A stretch of DNA of 64,000 nucleotides from Ailurus styani (Eukaryota; Chordata; Mammalia; Carnivora; Ailuridae), in assembly GCA_002007465.1 (NCBI GenBank), contig LNAC01000773.1, forward strand, positions 1 to 64,000, read 5' to 3'. Positions 35,872-45,680 of this stretch are shown piece by piece. The notes under the pieces were generated by a model. That model did no database searches and was not told the DNA's origin. It worked only from the letters and a program-made list of their open reading frames with translations. Positions within the stretch are counted from its first letter, which is position 1. Each line of letters begins with the position of its first letter. The translations under genes were made by a program, and so were the position numbers.

Positions 35872-36270
35872 TGTTGGGCCGACAGGGTCCGGGGAACTGA
35901 GGAGGCCACAAGATGGCGGCTGCCCTACTGTCTCACCGCCCTGCCCTGGAGCTGCTCGGGACCCCTGCTCTCATCAGCTTCCACGTCTCAAAAGACCACC
36001 AAGGCCAGAGCCAAGGCCAGAACTTCGGCAGGAAACCAAGGGCTGAACTCCATCCAATCTCCTACCAATTATGGTCATGTTCCCCTGTTCCGCCCACACC
36101 CCATAAAAACCCGTGCGCATCCTTCCCAGGTGCGACTTCCCCGACTCCCTTCTCTCGGAGTCGCGGAACCTCACCCGAGGGCATCTCTATTAAAAATCTC
36201 CCCTTGTGCCTATTCGTCTGGTGCTTTGTTTAATCCGCCATTACTGGGAGGGCTACCAGGAAACCTTACA
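35872..36270 (+). repeat. 5' LTR (399 bp)
   Basis: It begins TGTTGGGCCG and ends CTTACA. CCAAT-like elements lie near 36052-36070, a TATA-like CATAAAAA at 36102-36109 and a polyadenylation-like ATTAAA at 36189-36194. A 12-bp tandem (ccaaggccagag) at 35999-36022 is present once in the 3' LTR. An intact YY1-like AAGATGGCGGC lies at 35910-35920. Confidence 0.95.
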
Positions 36271-36272
36271 TA

Positions 36273-36290
36273 TGGTGCCGAAACCCAGGA
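36273..36290 (+). other. Primer-binding site, tRNA-Phe type
   Basis: TGGTGCCGAAACCCAGGA begins two bases after the LTR. It is complementary to the 3' end of vertebrate tRNA-Phe at 17 of 18 positions as I recall that tRNA. This places the provirus with tRNA-Phe primed ERVs. Confidence 0.85.
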
Positions 36291-36380
36291 GGAGATTGAG
36301 ACCTCACAGCTGGTGAGGGGACTCTCTCCTCTCCCGCCTGGACCCGGACCCTCTGAGCAGAACGCAACCTCCAAAAACCT

Positions 36381-36389
36381 GGTGAGTTT
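36381..36389 (+). promoter_or_regulatory. Candidate 5' splice donor in the leader
   Basis: CTG|GTGAGT lies 110 bp after the LTR, between PBS and gag start. This is a good donor match at the position where a gammaretrovirus-like genome splices its env message. Use is not demonstrated. Confidence 0.5.
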
Positions 36390-36599
36390 CCCCGGTCCCT
36401 GAGCCTCCTCCTCCTCCGGAAAGCCCTGTCCTAATCGCGGCCGCGTCAGGGCAGACCCCTCCGGCCACCAGGTGGCCCCTGAGTTCCAAGGAATTGGGAG
36501 ACATCCCCATTCCGTGGTAACTGCCTTCAGATCTGCGACTCAATATACAGAGGAAGGGACGCCTTTCTCCATAGATTGAGTTGATAGGTGAAGGGGACC

Positions 36600-37618
36600 A
36601 TGGGAACCTCTCAGTCCAAATTCAACCCAGAAACACCCTTGGGTTGCCTACCAGGTTCTAACAAATTTAAACAACCTCTGTAAACGCCAAGACAAATAGG
36701 CCGAGGTTTCTTACGTGCGGGCCTTCTGGAATCTACGCCCTCGCCCTTCCCCCTTACTCTCGCCGTTCTACCTCGCAGGCTCTCCTGGCCCGCACACCTC
36801 CCCCCACTCTGCCTCCTACAGCTCCCCAGGATCCGGANGAAACGCCCTTGGGTTGCCTACCAGCTTCTAACAAATTTAAACAACCTCTGTAAACGCCAAG
36901 ACAAATAGGCCGAGGTTTCTTACGTGCGGGCCTTCTGGACTTTACGCCCTTGCCCTTCCCCCTTACTCCCGCCGTTCTACCTCGCAGGCTCTCCTGGCCC
37001 ACACACCTCCCCCCACTCTGCCTCCTACAGCTCCCCAGGATCCGGACACCTTTCCCCTCCCCACTCTCTGAACCTCCGGAAGCTTCAGTCGTCCACCAGC
37101 GAGGGGGGTCTCCAGCCCCCCCGCTCCTCCTCCCTATCCTGAACCTTCTGCTCCTCCTCCCCTCCCCTCCGCTTCAGTTTCAGTCACTCCTACCTCCTCA
37201 CCCCCTATTTCCAGCCCCTCCCCCATGCCTCCAGGCCCTCAGACTCCCATCTCTGATCTGGTGGAAATGGCATTTAAAAGTTTTTAACTCCTGAGAGGAG
37301 GCAGCCGAACTTAAGCAGCAGCCCAGACNCAGACTCCAGCAGAAAGTCCAGTTACAAACCCAAGCCTTGGTAGCAGCCCTGCGGCCGGCTGGCTCCGGGA
37401 CCCAACAGAGAGGGACAGCCAGCCACACCCCCCTGGGGGCCTGTTTCAAATCCGGAGCCGAAGGACACTGGGCCCGCCAATGTCCCAACCCTAAGGAGCC
37501 GACCCGACCATGCCCCAGTGCCGAATGATGGGCCACTGGAAGTCGGACTGCCCCAACCTCGGGGGATCCTCGGCGCCTCTACGCGGGGGTGACCCAGAGA
37601 CGGTGAGTCCTACCTTTC
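36600..37618 (+). pseudogene. gag: gag remnant (matrix start, proline-rich region, capsid end, nucleocapsid)
   Basis: The ATG at 36600 opens with Met-Gly, a myristoylation-type start usual for gag, but a TAA at 36681-36683 ends the frame after 27 codons. A proline-rich stretch follows (about 37050-37250), then the last capsid helix region (about 37250-37290), and two zinc knuckles. The first starts at 37442, with the second Cys replaced by Ser. The second ends about 37551 and is split by a one-base loss in the C run at 37513-37516. The main capsid is absent. The 209-bp duplication with an N at 36838 is probably an assembly artefact. Confidence 0.85.
36631..37046 (+). repeat. 209-bp tandem duplication in gag, N at the junction
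   Basis: Copy 1 (36631-36839) and copy 2 (36840-37046) differ at about seven positions. The only N in the stretch, 36838, lies exactly at the junction. It could be a real duplication or two overlapping contig ends (alleles or paralogous reads) joined without merging. Confidence 0.85.
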
Positions 37619-37620
37619 AA

Positions 37621-37980
37621 CTACTCGGGTTGGAGGATGACTGATAATGCCCAGACTCGGACACTCCTCTCACCCATGCCGAGCCCAGGGTAACACTCCA
37701 GGTAGCGGGTAAGTTCAGATCCTTTCTGTCGGACACAGGGGCTGCCTATTCCATTCTGCCCTCCTACTCAGGTTCCAGTCTTCCCTCCCCAGTTACAGTN
37801 TGGTTACAGTGATGGGAATCGACGGCACCTCTTCCACTCCGAGGACCACCCCTCCCCTCACATGCAGCCTGGATGGGTTCCCCTTCTCACACTCCTTCCT
37901 CATTATCCCCTCCTGCCCCATGCCTCTCCTCGGCAGGGATATTCTCCATAAACTCCAGGCCACCGTACATCTTTCCCTTC
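37621..37980 (+). pseudogene. pro: Retroviral protease remnant
   Basis: The aspartic protease signature D-T-G-A is intact at 37732-37743, within a run that follows gag in the same frame after two stop codons (TGA TAA, 37642-37647). In gammaretroviruses gag and pol are joined by stop-codon readthrough, so a single stop here fits family habit. The second is a disablement. A single N at 37800 precedes a frame change. The closing region with the L-L-G-R-D-I-L motif is at about 37923-37949 in the new frame. Reverse transcriptase does not follow. Confidence 0.85.
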
Positions 37981-38189
37981 CCCCTCTACATCCTCACACC
38001 TTATCCTTCCCTTAATCCCCTCTACGCCGTCCCCCTCCCCCAGCTGTTTCCTCTCGGTGGACCCCCAGGTCTGGGATACCTCCAGGCCTGTCGTGGCAAC
38101 CCACCATACCCCTGTATACACCTGTCTTATTACTCACACCCATTCTGTCCTCTGGCAAGAACGGGGCTTTCTGACTACCAAGAGAACTC

Positions 38190-38990
38190 CCATTGAGCCA
38201 GAAAAACCCCAAAATAGCCATTTCACTGAGATGAGGAGCTCCCAAGGACAACTTGGCCCTCCCCTGCCAAGTCACTCCCGCATAGATAAAGACCTTCTGC
38301 AGGGCCCTGGAGCTAGTCAGTGGTGAGACCCCGCCAAAGACCTAAACAAAGACCTGTTGCTGCATCGCCCCGAGCCAATTAGTGGTGTGACCTTGTAAAA
38401 AATTCCTAGTTTGTCTGTAAAGGCCCTCCCTAATCGCAACAAGGGGCTCAGCCTTTGTGAAACTATTCCGCTGGGCCCTCCCAGCTCTTCAGGGTAAACT
38501 TAGTAGTTAATTGCCTGTCTTTGAAGTTTTCATGGGTAATTGTTATATTATAAAAAATGCTAAAGCATTGAGTACTGGACATAAGTTTATGTTTTGACTT
38601 CTTATACAAAGAAACTAAAAATATGTAAATCTGTTGATGAACATGTTTTGTGTTTAACTGGTACACAAAGTTGCCATCTAAAATTCTGGGGTAACAGCAG
38701 TTCACAGTTGGCTACTCCTTAGTCTGAGGAGACAGGTTTCTAAGAGTGCAAAATTCTGCTAACTATAACTAAGACTGATGGAAATAAGAAAAAAGCTCTG
38801 TATGTAGGAAAGGAGATACATAAAAAAGATATAAGGGATGGGAATACATTTTTGTTAAAGGTAGAAGAAGGTAATTTTGTCCTAAATGAGACTGGTTGTT
38901 TAAAAATGGCTTGGGACAAAATCAGAATGCAAAGGAAAGTTGTAAAAGGTTTGTGGAGGAAAAAACTTTGTAAAGGAATTTCAGGTGTGG
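38190..38990 (+). other. Unrecognised segment where RT/RNase H should be
   Basis: This 800-bp stretch shows no RT motif in any frame I read. Up to about 38500 it is moderately GC-rich with LTR-like phrases. From 38500 to 38990 it is clearly more AT-rich than the provirus. An open frame from 38852 runs without a break into the integrase N-terminal region. It could be part of a different ERV acquired by recombination, or a diverged segment of this one. I cannot name it. Confidence 0.6.
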
Positions 38991-40080
38991 TCAGAATGGA
39001 CTATAGATTTATTCACGCCCTGATCACAGACATTCACCAGTCTCTCCATATTGGTCCTAAGGCCTCACATCAATTCCTACACCCCTCTTTCACCACCCCC
39101 TCCTCCACATGACTATTGAAAATGTGCATCGAGCCCGTAAAACTTGTTCTGCAGTTAATGTCCAAGGCAGGATCCGCAGGCCAGGGCCTAACCACCAACT
39201 CTGCGGCCACCAGCCAGGCGAAGACTGGCAACTTGACTTCACCCATATGCCCCAACACAAGACCTCCCGGTACTAACTAACTTTAGTGGACACCTTTACA
39301 GGTTGGATTGAAACTTATCCCACTACCAGGAAAACAGCGGACGTGGTGGCTGCTACACTCATTCAGCACATCATTCCAAGATTTGGCCTCCCTCGGACCC
39401 TGCAGTCAGACAACAGGCCGGCCTTCATCTCCAGCATCACACAACAGGTCTCCAAAAGCCTCAATATAACCTCATATAACCACATCCCTTACCACCCCCA
39501 ATCCTCGGGTAAGGTTAAAAGGGCCAACGGCCTTCTCAAAGAACAGCTTACCAAACTCACCCTAGAAACCCGCCTGTCTTAGCCAACCCTCCTTCCCTTG
39601 GCACTCGCCAGATTAAGAGCTTCCCCTAGAGGACTGTCAGGAATAAGCCCCTTCGAACTCCTGTATGGGAGGCCCTCCCTACTTGACCACAACCTCCCCG
39701 CTTCTCCTCCGTCTCTCTTATCCTACCTGCCTTACTTAACTCTCCTATGGGCTCTTTTACAGGCACACACCGACGAAGCAATCCCTGCCCCTAGGAACCC
39801 CAACGGAGACATCCCCCAGGTCCTAAGTCCAGGGGACCAGGTCCTTCTAAGGAAATTACATCCAAAATCCCTGCAGCCCAGGTGGACTGGCCCCCATACA
39901 GTTGTCCTCACAACCCCCACGGCCACCAAGCTCCTGGGACACCACCCATGGGTACACATCTCCAAACTAAAGCAAGCCCCACCACAGGATGTCTGGACCT
40001 CACAGGCCCTGGGGCCCACTAAACTGCAGATATCCCACACTGCCCCTCCTCCTCCTCCTCCTCTCAATTCCTCCCCCTAG
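38991..40080 (+). pseudogene. pol: Integrase (pol 3' part), broken
   Basis: Integrase joins viral DNA to the host genome. The N-terminal zinc-binding His-x3-His-like part is at about 39028-39090. The catalytic core follows in another frame: first Asp at 39235-39237, second Asp at 39409-39411, and 35 residues later Lys (AAA, 39517-39519) in place of the catalytic Glu. In-frame stops are TAA at 39274-39276 and TAG at 39580-39582. The C-terminal domain has the W-x-G-P-H GPY/F-type motif near 39882. The frame ends at TAG 40078-40080 and probably overlapped the start of env. It is non-functional on at least three counts. Confidence 0.9.
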
Positions 40081-40785
40081 GTATTCCTCCAGTGATCCAG
40101 AGTTTCGATGGCGGTTCTACCTTACTGAGACCTGGACCAGCAGTGCTGTCACTTGGTCCAGCCTCCTCACCACCACGGATTGTCAGCCAGGAGGAAGCCA
40201 GGCCTCCATTAACTTCACCATACCTGCCTTTCTTTCCATCCAGCGAGGCTCCTCCACCCCCGCCATACCTGTCCCAACAGCTCCGGACAGCCGTTGAGGC
40301 ATCGGCAGAGTCCCTGGCATCCCTACAGTGACAGGTCACCTCAGTGGCCCAGGTGCCTTGCAGAATCAACGAGCCCTGGACCTCCTCACCGCGGACAAAG
40401 GTGGGACCTGTATGTTCCTCAATGAGGAATGCTGCTACTACATCAACAAATCAGGTGTAGTCAAAACCAACAAGTCCGTGAGTCTCTCAGCAACCGATAC
40501 CACCCCGAGGCACCTGCCTCATCCCAATGGTGGAATTCCTCTCTAACAGCCTGGTTACTCCCAGTCCTAACCCCACTAATCTTCCTCTGCATATTACTAA
40601 TGGTGGCCTCTTGTATCCTCCAATTTGTCCAACAGAGAGTCCGCGAAATATCTCGAGTGATGGCCCACCAGCTCCTCCTACACACCTACTCCCACCTGCC
40701 CACTTCTGACTACCCCTATGACGATGCCCCACCGTCAGCAGGAAGTAGCCAAAGGAGAGTCAACGCCCCTGGCACCATTATATAA
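40075..40785 (+). pseudogene. env: Envelope remnant (short SU piece and TM), broken
   Basis: A short N-terminal SU piece (about 40075-40250) is followed by a large deletion, then the TM subunit. TM shows the conserved region before the cysteines (about 40358-40408) and the C-x6-C-C motif at 40409-40435, where SU would be disulphide-linked in gammaretroviruses. A frameshift falls near 40450-40470. A hydrophobic membrane span at about 40552-40620 and a cytoplasmic tail to 40785 follow in the new frame. With no SU, no fusion peptide that I can see, and a frameshift, no functional envelope can be made. Confidence 0.88.
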
Positions 40786-40800
40786 AACAAAAGGTCGGAA
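40784..40800 (+). other. Polypurine tract, degenerate
   Basis: The purine-rich run AAAACAAAAGGTCGGAA sits directly before the 3' LTR, where the plus-strand primer is made. It is interrupted by pyrimidines, unlike a typical functional tract. Confidence 0.7.
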
Positions 40801-41213
40801 TGTTGGGCCGACGGGGTCCGGGGAACTGAGGAGGCCACAAGATGGTGGCTGCCCTACTGTCTCACCGCCCCGCCCCGGGGCTGCTCAGGACCCCCGCCCT
40901 CATCAGCTTCCATGTCTCAAAAGACCGCCAAGGCCAGAACTTCGGCAGGAAACCAAAGGCTGAACTCCATCCAATCTCCTACCAATTATGGTCATGTTCC
41001 CCTGTTCCGCCCACACCCCATAAAAACCCGTGCGCATCCTTCCCAGGTGTGACTTCCCCGACTCCCTTCTCTCGGAGTCGCGGAACCTCGCCCGAGGGCA
41101 TCTCTATTAAAAATCTCCCCTTGTGCCTATTCGTCTGGTGCTTCGTTTAATCCGCCCGTCTGGTGCTTCCTTTAATCCGCCCGTTACTGGGAGGGCTACC
41201 GGGAAATCTTACA
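40801..41213 (+). repeat. 3' LTR (413 bp)
   Basis: It aligns end to end with the 5' LTR with about 17 substitutions, all transitions and most at CpG. It lacks one 12-bp unit (see 5' LTR) and has a 25-bp tandem duplication at 41133-41157 and 41158-41182 (one mismatch). It has CATAAAAA at 41019-41026 and ATTAAA at 41106-41111. The YY1-like motif has decayed to AAGATGGTGGC (40839-40849). Confidence 0.95.
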
Positions 41214-41519
41214 GATAGATATAGGCTTCAAGGTAATCCTTTTTCCCTATTCAATACTACCCCTTTATATAAGCTCATTTTAATTTCCCTGCATCTCTGG
41301 AAAGTTGAGTCCTTTAACAAAGACAAAAAGATACACCCAGGAAGTACTGAAATAACCTTCCTTGCCCACATCAAAGGTTTATAACCACTTTCCCATCTTA
41401 TTTTCTGTCAGTGTTTCTGTGCATTTGCTTTTGTTTTTGTACCATATAAATATTCTTGGGGTTCATTTTGGCTGGGTATTTCGAAGACCATTAGTGGCAA
41501 CATAGTATTTCTAAGGGTG

Positions 41520-42200
41520 GAAGTGAGAGCTGATCTAACAGAAGTCAAAAATACTATCATGGAGATCCAATCTAATCTACTCTATCATCTAGGATAACTG
41601 AGGCAGAAGATAGAATTAGTAATCTAGAAGACAGGCTGACAGAGAAGCAAGATTAGGAGGAAGCATGGAACGAACAACTTAGAAGCCATGAAAATAGAAT
41701 TAGGGAAATAAATGACACCATGAAACGTTCCAGTGTCAGAATTATTGGAATTCCTGAGGGAGTGGAGAAAGAGAGAAGACTCAAAGAAGTGGCTGATCAA
41801 ATACTGGATGAAAATTTCCCTAATCCGGGGAATGGAACAAGTGTTCATGTCCTAGAGGCAGAGAGGACATCCCCCAAGATCATTGAGTCTAGAAAGATCT
41901 CCAGACACTTAATTGTGAGATTTATGAATCATAAACTCAGACAGGAGGTCTTAAGGGCAGCTACAGAAAAGAGATTCCTTAAATATAGAGGAAGGACCAT
42001 CAGAATAACGTCGGACCTGTCCACAGAAACCTGGCAAGCCAGAAAGGGCTGACATATTCAGGGCACTAAATGAGAAGAACATGCAGCCAAGAATACTTTA
42101 TCCAGCAAGGCTGACATTTAGAATGGATGGAGAGATAAAGAACTTCCATGATCCGCAAGGTGTAAAAGATTGTGTGACCAAAAAGCCTACACTATAGGAA
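41520..42200 (+). pseudogene. LINE-1 ORF1 (L1#3), broken
   Basis: The coiled-coil part (41520-41710) contains stops. The RRM and start of the C-terminal domain are open from 41720 to 42052, with 'RIIGIPEGVEKERR' and 'SDLSTETWQARKG'. A frameshift at the end of this frame puts the remaining C-terminal domain (42053-42200) out of register. The N-terminal part is shorter than in L1#1. Non-functional. Confidence 0.9.
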
Positions 42201-42309
42201 ATATTGAGGGAGGTTCTAGAAAAGAACAAAGAACCCAATAGTGACATAGAACAGAAATTTACAGAGATAATTCATAGAAACAAGGATTTAGCAGGCAACA
42301 TGATGTCAA

Positions 42310-45300
42310 TGAAAACTTACCTTTCAATAATCACTCAAAGTGAATGGCCTAAATGCTCCCATAAAAGGCACAGGGTTGCAGACTGGATAAAATGATAGGA
42401 CCTATCCATATGCTGTCTACAAGAGACACATTCTGAACCTAAAGATATATCCAGACTGAAAGTGAAGGGATGGAGAACCATGTTTTATGCCAATGGGCCT
42501 CAAAAGAAAGCTGGGGTAGTGATTCTCATATCAGATAAATTAGATTTTAAGCTAAAGACTGTAGTCAGAGATACAGAAGGACACTATATCATTCTTAAAG
42601 GGTCTATCCAACAAGAAGATATAACGATTGTAAATATTTATGCCCCCAACATGGAAACAGCCAACTACATAAGCCAACTGTTAAACAAAATAGTCATACT
42701 GATATGAATACATTAACTGTAGGAGATCTTAACATGCCACTCTCAGCAATAGACAGATCATCCAAAGAGAAAATCAACAAAGAAACAAGAGCTTTGAATG
42801 ACCCATTGGATCAGATGGACCTCATAGATATATACAGAACATTCCACCCTAAAACAACAAAATACTCATTCTTCTCGAGTGCACATGGAACTTTCTCTAG
42901 AATAGACCAAATATTCTGTCACAAATCAGGGCTCAACCAATACCAAAAGATTGATATTATCCCCTGCGTAGTCTCAGACCACAATGCTTTGAAACTGGAG
43001 CTCAACCACAAGAAAAATTTTGGAAGAAACTCAAACACTTGGAAGTGAAAGACTATTTGCTCAAGAATGTTTGGATCAACCAGGAAATCAAAGAAGAACT
43101 TAAACAATTCATGGAAACCAATGAGAATGAAGACACATTTGTCCAAAACCTATAGGATACAGCAAAGGCGGTCCTAAGGGGGAAATACATAGCCATCCGA
43201 GCCTCACTCAAAAAAAATTGAAAGATCCCAAATACACCAACTCTCTTTATACCTTAAGGAACTGGAAAAATCAACAACAAATTAAGCCAACCCCACCCAC
43301 AAGAAGGGAAATAATTAAGATTAGAGCAGAGATCAATGAGTTAGAAACTAGAGATACAGTAGAACACATCAACGAAACTAGAAGCTGGTTCTTTGAAAAA
43401 ATTAATAAGATGGATAAACCACTGGCCAAACTAATCCAAAAGAAAAGAGAGAGGACCCAAATTAATAAAATTATGAATGAAAGGGGAGAGATCACGACTA
43501 ACGCCAAGGAAATAGAAACAATCATCAGAAANNNNNNNNNNNNNNNNNNNNNNNNNNNNNNNNNNNNNNNNNNNNNNNNNNNNNNNNNNNNNNNNNNNNN
43601 NNNNNNNNNNNNNNNNNNNNNNNNNNNNNNNNNNNNNNNNNNNNNNNNACAACCTGAATAGACCAATATCTAGTAACGAGATTGAAGCAGTGATCAAAAA
43701 CCTCCCAAAAAACAAGAGTCCAGGACCTGATGGATTCCGTGGGGAATTCTGCCAAACATTCAAAGAAGAAATAATACCTATCCTCCTGAGGCTGTTTCAA
43801 AAAATAGAAACAGAATGAAAAATTCCACACTCTTTCTATGAAGCCAGCATTACCTTGATCCCCAGACAAAGACCCCATCAAAAAGGAGAATTTCAGACCG
43901 ATATCCCTGATGAATATGGATGCCAAGAGTCTCAACAAGATCCTAGCTACTAAGATCCAGCAGTACATTAAAAAGATTATCCACCATGACCAGGTGGGAT
44001 TAATCCCTGGGATGCAAGGGAGATTCGACATTCACAAGTCAATCAATGTGATCAAACAAATCAATAAGAGAAGAGAGAAGAACCACATAGTCCTCTCAAT
44101 TGATTCAGAAAAAGCATTTGACAAAATACAGCATCTGTTCCTAATTAAAACTCTTCAAAGTATACGGATAATGGGAACATTCCTCAACTTCATAAAATCT
44201 ATCTATGAAAAACCCACAGCGGATATCATTCTCAATGGAGAAAAACTGACAGCCTTCCCATTGAGATCAGGAACATGACAAGGATGCCCACTCTCACCAC
44301 TGTTGTTCAACATAGTACTAGAAGTCCTAGCAACAGCAATCAGACAACAAAAAGAAACAAAATGTATTCAAATTGGCAAAGAATTCAAACTGTCTCTCTC
44401 TTCGCAGATGACATGATACTTTATACGGAAAACCCAAAAGACTCCACACCCAAACTACTAGAACTCATAAAGCAATTCAGTAATGTGGCAGGATACAAAA
44501 TCAATGCACAGAAATCAGTTGCTTTCTTATACACTAGCAATGAAAATATAGAAAGGGAAATTAGAGAATTGATTCTATTTACTACAGCACCAGGAACCAT
44601 AACATACCTTGGAATAAACCTATCCAAAGAGGTAAAGGGTCTGTACTCGAGGAACTACAGAACACTCATGAAAGAAATTGAAGAAGATACAAAAAGATGG
44701 AAAAGCATTCCATGCTCATGGATCAGAAGAATAAGCATTGTTAAAATGTCTATAGTGACCAGAGCAATCTCTATTTTCAAGCCATCCCTATCAAAATTCC
44801 ACGGGCATTTTTCAAAGTGCTATAACAAACAATCCTAAAATTTGTATGGAACCAGAAAAGACCCTGAATTGCCAAGGAAATGTTGAAAAAANAAGGAAAT
44901 GTTGAAAAAGGAAAACAAAGCTGGGGGCATCGCATTGCCTGATTTCAAACTTTATTCCAAAGCTGTGATCACCAAGACAGAATGGTACTGGCACAAAAAC
45001 AGACACATAGACCAATGGAACAGAGTGGAGAGTCCATATATGGGCCCTCAACTTTATGGTCAAATAATCTTCGACAAAGCAGGAAACATATCCAGTGGAA
45101 AAAAGACAGTCTCTTCAATAAATGGTGCTGGGAAAATTGGACAGCTATGTATAGAAGAATAAAACTTGACCATTCTCTCACACCATACACAAAGAAACTT
45201 GAAATGGATGAAAGACCTCAGCATGAGGCAGGAATCTATCAAAATCCTAGAGGAGAACATAGGCAGTAACCTCTTTGACATTGGCCACAGCAACTTCTTT

Positions 45301-45680
45301 CAAGGCAATTTTCAAAACGCAAAGGAAACAAAAGCAAAAATGAACTTTTCGGACTTCATCAAGATAAAAAGCTTCTGTACAGCAAAGGAAACAGTCAACA
45401 AAGCAAAGAGGCAACCCACGGAATGGGAGAAGATAGTTGCAAATGACACTACAAACAAAGGGCTGATATCCAAGATCTATAAAGAACTTCTTAAGCTCAA
45501 TGCCCCCCCCAAAAAAACAGAGAAGAAGGGCCATATGTACTCCAATGTTCATAGCAGCAGTGTCCACAATCGCCAAACTGTGGAACGAGCTGAGATGCTC
45601 TTCGACAGACAAATGGATAAAGAAGATGTGGTCCACATATACAATGGAATATTACTCAGCCATCAGAAAGGATGAATACC
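42310..45680 (+). pseudogene. LINE-1 ORF2 (L1#3), broken and gapped
   Basis: Endonuclease pieces lie at 42310-42707 and 42704-43048 (G-D-L-N in place of G-D-F-N, S-R-I-D-Q, S-D-H-N intact). The linker runs 43218-43531, followed by an N gap to 43648. RT lies at 43660-44278 and 44275-44838, with '[14 protein letters not shown]', then a TGA in R-S-G-T-stop, and an intact F-A-D-D-M near 44403. The C-terminal part runs 44899-45680 and lacks about 270 bp near 45510. The frame break at 44892 coincides with a single-N join and is probably artefactual. Confidence 0.9.
43532..43648. other. Assembly gap (117 N) in L1#3 ORF2
   Basis: A run of N about 90 bp further into the same ORF2 interval as the gap in L1#2. 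Confidence 1.

Larger units (their letters stand above)
35872..41213 (+). mobile_element. Defective ERV1-class provirus (tRNA-Phe primed, ERV-F/H-like)
   Basis: A 5.3-kb provirus with two LTRs, a 5-bp target duplication GATAG (35867-35871 and 41214-41218), a primer-binding site matching tRNA-Phe, and gag, pro, pol(integrase) and env(TM) remnants in normal order. The tRNA-Phe primer, 5-bp duplication, two zinc knuckles and C-x6-C-C TM point to the gammaretrovirus-like ERV-F/ERV-H group. That placement is inference. Most of capsid, all recognisable RT and RNase H, and most of SU are missing. It is inserted in the 5' UTR of L1#3, so it is younger than L1#3. Confidence 0.92.

Noticed and set aside
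38190..38500. A separate solo LTR inside the provirus
   Set aside because: Some phrases look LTR-like, but I could not find TG...CA ends or a target duplication, so I left it as unrecognised sequence.
40328..40785. Possible co-opted (syncytin-like) envelope
   Set aside because: Most of SU is missing, no signal peptide or fusion peptide is visible, and a frameshift separates the C-x6-C-C region from the membrane span.
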